Assembly (NCBI GenBank): GCA_027335515.1
Contig: DAHWHT010000036.1
Span: forward strand, 1-9,638
DNA length: 9,638 bases
Origin: Clostridia bacterium
Lineage (GTDB): Bacteria > Bacillota_E > RBS10-35 > JAJYVN01
Direction: 5' to 3'
The position numbers were made by a program, and so were the translations under genes. Below are positions 6,923 to 9,638 of the stretch, piece by piece (position 1 is the first letter of the stretch; every line of letters begins with the position of its first letter). The notes under the pieces are model-generated. The model had not been told where the DNA came from, ran no database searches, and saw only the letters and a list, made by a program, of their open reading frames with translations.

Positions 6923-8782
6923 GTGTCTTTGGCTGCCGATCCGCGGCTGCAGACCCGCACGTATGAGACGCCCGTCGCGGTGCCGGTCTGGAACGGCGCC
7001 GACGCCTGGTGGACCCGCGCGCGGCTGCTGCGGCGCCAGGTGTTGGCCGCGGCCGGGTTGTGGCAGGATCCGGCGGACGACCGACCCGTGCCCGCCTTTG
7101 AGGTCTACGAGCGGCGGGACCATCCCGAGCTCGGCTACTCGGTGGAGAAGTTTTGGCTGGAGAGCCTGCCTGGCCATCTGGTGACCGGCAACGTCTACCG
7201 TCCGTCGGGGGCGGCGGCCGCAGATGGTCCCTCGCGGCGGCCAGGGGTGTTGAATCCCCACGGACACAGCGCGGGCGGGCGGCTGCACCACGATGCCCAC
7301 TTTTCCACGGCCATGCGCTGCATCACCCTGGCGCGCATGGGCTACGTTGCCTGCAGCCACGATATGGTCGGCTATGGCGACAGTCTGCGTACCCCGCACC
7401 GCTGGGGCGACGCGCGCAGCTGGCTTTGGGGTGCGGGCCCGCTGGGGCTGCAGTTATGGAACGGCCTGCGGACGTTGGATTTTCTTGCGGCGCAGCCGGA
7501 TGTGGACCCGCAGCGGCTCGGTTGCACCGGCGAATCGGGCGGGGCGACCCAGACGCTGCTACTGACCGCGGTGGACGAGCGGGTGCGGGTCGCCGCGCCG
7601 GTGTGCATGGTCTCGGCGCATATGCAGGGTGGCTGCGTCTGCGAGAACGCCCCGGGGCTGCGGCTTGGTACCAGCAACGTGGAACTGGCCGCCCTGTGCG
7701 CCCCGCGGCCGCTGTGCCTGGTGTCCGCGACGGGCGACTGGACCGTGAACACCCCCGGGCTTGAGTATCCGGCGATTGCCGCGGTGTATGGGGGGCTGGG
7801 CGCGGCGCAGCGGGTCACCCACCACCAGTTCGAGGCGCCGCACAACTACAACCGCCAAAGCCGCGCGGCCGTCTACGCCTTTTTTGCCCGCTGGCTGCCG
7901 ACGGGAACCCAGACGGGCATTCCGGATGAGGCGGATGTGCCCGCTCCGGACCCGTTAGACGACCTGCGGGTGTTCGCGCGCCACGCCGCGCCCGACGGGC
8001 CCGAGGGCGACGCCGCGGTGGCGGCCGTCGTCGACCACTGGCGCACCCAGGCGCGCCGGGTCTGGGCTGGCGGCCGCGCGGCGGACGAGCTGCGCCGCGC
8101 GATTCTGCCCTGGCTGCAGGCGGTCTGCGGGGTGGACCCTGAAAGTGCGGCCGAGGTGGCGGCGCGGGCGGACGGCGACACCTGGCTCTTGCGGCGCCGG
8201 GGGGGACGGGAACCGCTGGTGGTGCGGCCGGGGGAGGGCGATGGCCGGCGACCGGTGCTGGTGGCCGCCGACGGCCGCGCCTGGAGCGTGGACGCGTTTG
8301 GGGTGGTTCCCGGCGATCGTCCCTGGGCCCGCGCCGGTCGAGCGGCTGCTTCCGAGTTCTTTCTTTGCTATAACCGCGCCGATGCCGCCGAAGCGGCGGC
8401 GGACCTGCTTCTGGCGCTGGCGTGGCTCGGCGGCCGCGCGGCCGTCCTGCGGGCCGGCGGCGCCGCGGTTGCGTCGGCCGCGCTGGCCCGGGCGATCGTC
8501 GGCGGCGCGATCGGCCGTCTGGAACTGGATCTGGATGCGGTGTGGGCGGCGGAGGACCACGCCCTGGCGTGGTTGGAACCCGGCGCCTACCTGCCGGGCG
8601 CGCTGCGGGCGGGCGGGATGGACGGCCTGCTGGCGCTGGGGGCACCGGCCGCGGTGCAGCTGCGGGGTCCGGGCGCCGCGGTCCTGCGGGCGGAGCCGGG
8701 GCTGGCCCGCTCCTGCTATGCGGCCGCCGGCGCCGCGCCTGCCCTGCGGGTGGGGTGGGACCCCGCCGGTGCGCAGCGGTGA
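6923..8782 (+). CDS. Two-domain alpha/beta-hydrolase, acetyl-xylan-esterase-like
   Basis: Probable serine esterase, 619 aa from GTG 6923, which follows GAGGGGGGG (6907-6915) by 7 nt; the open frame upstream overlaps the CDF gene and is not used. The N-terminal half (~1-325) is a complete alpha/beta-hydrolase: oxyanion-side motif NPHGHSAGG (111-119), nucleophile elbow GESGG with Ser205 followed by ATQTLLLTAVDERV, acid GDW (Asp272), and His307 in PHNYN. The VCMVSAH..GGCVC and APRPLCLVSATGDWT segments resemble acetyl-xylan-esterase/dienelactone-hydrolase-like proteins I recall from Planctomycetes and Bacteroidetes. After an Asp/Pro/Ala-rich linker (~330-370), residues ~370-619 look like a second hydrolase-type fold (FFLCYNRADAAEAAADLLLALAWL) lacking a nucleophile. 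No signal peptide is visible, so it is likely cytoplasmic. Substrate is unknown: an acyl ester of a carbohydrate is plausible, a peptidase less so. Confidence 0.82.
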   Translation: MSLAADPRLQTRTYETPVAVPVWNGADAWWTRARLLRRQVLAAAGLWQDPADDRPVPAFEVYERRDHPELGYSVEKFWLESLPGHLVTGNVYRPSGAAAADGPSRRPGVLNPHGHSAGGRLHHDAHFSTAMRCITLARMGYVACSHDMVGYGDSLRTPHRWGDARSWLWGAGPLGLQLWNGLRTLDFLAAQPDVDPQRLGCTGESGGATQTLLLTAVDERVRVAAPVCMVSAHMQGGCVCENAPGLRLGTSNVELAALCAPRPLCLVSATGDWTVNTPGLEYPAIAAVYGGLGAAQRVTHHQFEAPHNYNRQSRAAVYAFFARWLPTGTQTGIPDEADVPAPDPLDDLRVFARHAAPDGPEGDAAVAAVVDHWRTQARRVWAGGRAADELRRAILPWLQAVCGVDPESAAEVAARADGDTWLLRRRGGREPLVVRPGEGDGRRPVLVAADGRAWSVDAFGVVPGDRPWARAGRAAASEFFLCYNRADAAEAAADLLLALAWLGGRAAVLRAGGAAVASAALARAIVGGAIGRLELDLDAVWAAEDHALAWLEPGAYLPGALRAGGMDGLLALGAPAAVQLRGPGAAVLRAEPGLARSCYAAAGAAPALRVGWDPAGAQR

Positions 8783-8809
8783 ACGGTCGCCGCGCGCGCC
8801 GGGTCACCG
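8777..8809 (+). terminator. Possible hairpin overlapping the hydrolase stop
   Basis: CGGTGA (8777-8782, containing the stop codon) can pair with TCACCG (8804-8809). An alternative ACGGT (8783-8787) / ACCGT (8806-8810) is mutually exclusive. The loop is GC-rich and there is no T-run, so support is weak. Confidence 0.25.
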
Positions 8810-9016
8810 TGGGATCGTTGCCGTCTTGATCCGGGTGGACGCGGTCGTCGCAGGGCGCGGGCAGGCGGGCGTGGTCTTGGGGGCCGCACGCGTGTTCCGC
8901 CGCGTCGGCGGTGGCCTCCCCGTGAGGTCGGTTTGGAGGGAGATGCCGCCAGGGCGACGGTCGGCCGGCGCCCCGCGGACGGGGGCGTGGGCCGACGGCC
9001 GTTCGGACCCAAGGAT
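8783..9016. other. Intergenic stretch between converging genes
   Basis: 234 nt between the hydrolase stop (+) and the solute-binding-protein stop (-). I find only candidate hairpins at either end. A + frame beginning ATG 8943 after GGAGG continues antisense through the solute-binding-protein frame, with no recognisable product, and is treated as a shadow. Confidence 0.5.
8989..9010 (-). terminator. Hairpin 3' of the solute-binding-protein frame
   Basis: GGGCCGA (8989-8995) pairs with TCGG and CCC (9003-9006, 9008-9010) across one bulged A, with a CGGCCGT loop. It lies 6 nt beyond the minus-strand stop at 9017-9019. No U-tract in either direction. Confidence 0.35.
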
Positions 9017-9520
9017 TCAGAGGCCGGGGGAGACGGGCGCGATGGCCGGCTCGCGCGTCGGATACAGCCGGTGTGCCCTGGCCACCTGCTTGGCTTTGGC
9101 GGCCGCCAGGACCGGGGCGTCCTTTTCGATGGCGTTCACCCGTTGCGCCGCGGAGCGCAGGGCGATGTTGACCCCCTCCTTGCGGTCCATCGCGGCACCC
9201 AGCGCGTCGTTGATGATCTGGACGGCCTGGGGGTGTTCGTATTTGAAGGTGCGGCCGGCAACGCCCCAGTGCTGGGCCGCCGAGACGTACCATTGCAAAT
9301 GGACGGACCTGGCCTGGGGCGCAACCGATTCCACCACGCTCACGTACTCGGGCCACAGGCTGATCAGGCTCGGAGTGCGCATGAGGCTGCGCATACAGTA
9401 GCGCGATCCGTACGGTTCGGCGCTGAGGAAGCGCAGCAGGGCCCACGCCTCTTCGGCATGCTTGGTTGTCGCGTTGATGGCGTGGTCGTCGGTCGCCTCG
9501 AAGCACTTGCGTCCGGCCGG
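9017..9520 (-). CDS. C-terminal part of an ABC solute-binding protein, probable 5'-truncated remnant
   Basis: The minus-strand frame gives ~167 recognisable residues of a family 1 (carbohydrate-type) extracellular solute-binding protein. PAGRK leads into CFEATDDHAINATTKHAEEA then WALLRFLS, the substrate-lobe segment that normally reads GPAGR...TNGHAISATTKHPEEAWEFLKFL. It continues with TPSLISLWPEY, QWYVSAAQHWGVAG, FKYEHPQAVQIINDALGAA and ALRSAAQRVNAIEKDAP, matching the usual C-terminal end. Upstream of residue PAG (about 9520) the frame stays open to the window end, but the encoded residues are Pro/Ser/Arg-rich and unlike a binding protein; the other two minus frames also give nothing recognisable there. 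No ATG/GTG/TTG start lies upstream of ATG 9392-9394, which is inside the domain. It is thus either a decayed fragment or a gene disrupted just beyond 9520. No permease or ATPase gene is in the window. Codon third positions are less GC-rich than in the genes to the left. Confidence 0.7.
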   Translation of the reverse strand, partial: PAGRKCFEATDDHAINATTKHAEEAWALLRFLSAEPYGSRYCMRSLMRTPSLISLWPEYVSVVESVAPQARSVHLQWYVSAAQHWGVAGRTFKYEHPQAVQIINDALGAAMDRKEGVNIALRSAAQRVNAIEKDAPVLAAAKAKQVARAHRLYPTREPAIAPVSPGL

Positions 9521-9540
9521 ATGTACATGTTTACTGAACA
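9507..9540 (+). promoter_or_regulatory. AT-rich island, possible promoter/operator
   Basis: Positions 9521-9540 are only 6/20 GC in otherwise very GC-rich DNA. They contain the palindrome TGTACA (9522-9527) and an interrupted inverted repeat TGTT-TACTG-AACA (9528-9540), the size of a dimeric-repressor site. A sigma-A-like pair TTGCGT (9507-9512) and TTTACT (9530-9535) has a 17-nt spacer pointing rightward. The promoter call is inference. Confidence 0.35.
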
Positions 9541-9555
9541 GCGTAGGAGGGCTGC

Positions 9556-9638
9556 GTGAGGCGGCGTGAGGTGGAGCACGGCAGGGCGAGAGCGTTCGGG
9601 ACGGTGGCTGGGGGCGCAGAATCGGCCTGGCCAGTTGG
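9556..9638 (+). CDS. Possible start of an unidentified gene (3'-partial)
   Basis: AGGAGG (9545-9550), the best Shine-Dalgarno in the window, is followed after 5 nt by GTG and 27 open codons (VRRREVEHGRARAFG...) running off the edge. The residues match nothing I recognise, and roughly a quarter of third positions are A/T, unlike the genes to the left. It lies directly downstream of the AT-rich island. The octamer GCGTGAGG occurs twice, 10 nt apart (9554-9561, 9564-9571), across the start. It could be a real gene divergent to the binding-protein fragment, or chance. Confidence 0.3.
   Translation, partial: MRRREVEHGRARAFGTVAGGAESAWPV

Noticed and set aside
7815..9506. 563-codon minus-strand open frame
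   Set aside because: It is antisense to the hydrolase, composed of Pro/Arg/Ala-rich low-complexity residues, and shows no domain; long stop-free antisense frames are expected in DNA this GC-rich.
8933..9559. + strand open frames antisense to the solute-binding-protein frame
   Set aside because: The minus frame shows clear family motifs; the + frames show none, although ATG 8943 has a GGAGG nearby.

Overview
The window is very GC-rich and is packed almost entirely on the + strand with bacterial housekeeping genes. The block lipM, aroQ, M24 aminopeptidase, efp is the order I recall from Firmicutes such as Bacillus subtilis. With MutS2 just upstream and many GTG starts, it suggests a high-GC Firmicute (Thermaerobacter, Symbiobacterium, Limnochorda or Sulfobacillus-like). 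This assignment is inference from gene order and composition; no rRNA or other phylogenetic marker is present.

Layout: (1) about 1-2102, the 3' nine-tenths of mutS2, cut by the window edge and followed by a strong GC hairpin. (2) 2259-5163, a tight co-directional run: lipM, then aroQ overlapping it by 62 nt, then an M24 Xaa-Pro peptidase overlapping aroQ by 4 nt (ATGA), then efp after about 70 nt. It probably serves lipoate assembly, the shikimate pathway, peptide turnover and relief of ribosome stalling, and is likely one transcript. (3) 5239-5718, a small lipoprotein with a BsuPI-like domain, closed by a long hairpin. (4) 5874-6815, a CDF-family divalent-cation exporter. (5) 6923-8782, a two-part alpha/beta-hydrolase resembling acetyl-xylan-esterase-like proteins: an N-terminal half with an intact Ser-Asp-His triad and a C-terminal half that looks like a degenerate copy.

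(6) 8783-9638 differs. A minus-strand reading frame (9017-9520) encodes the C-terminal ~167 residues of a carbohydrate-type ABC solute-binding protein. Recognisable similarity stops abruptly at a 20-nt AT-rich island (9521-9540), beside which lie a consensus AGGAGG and a GTG on the + strand. Composition also becomes less GC-extreme here. This looks like either the edge of an accessory segment with a decayed transporter gene or a divergent promoter.

I see no CRISPR array, tRNA, rRNA, transposase or clear multi-gene novel system. The most unusual items are the hydrolase/solute-binding-protein end of the window, the lipM-aroQ overlap, and gene-end hairpins that lack U-tracts.
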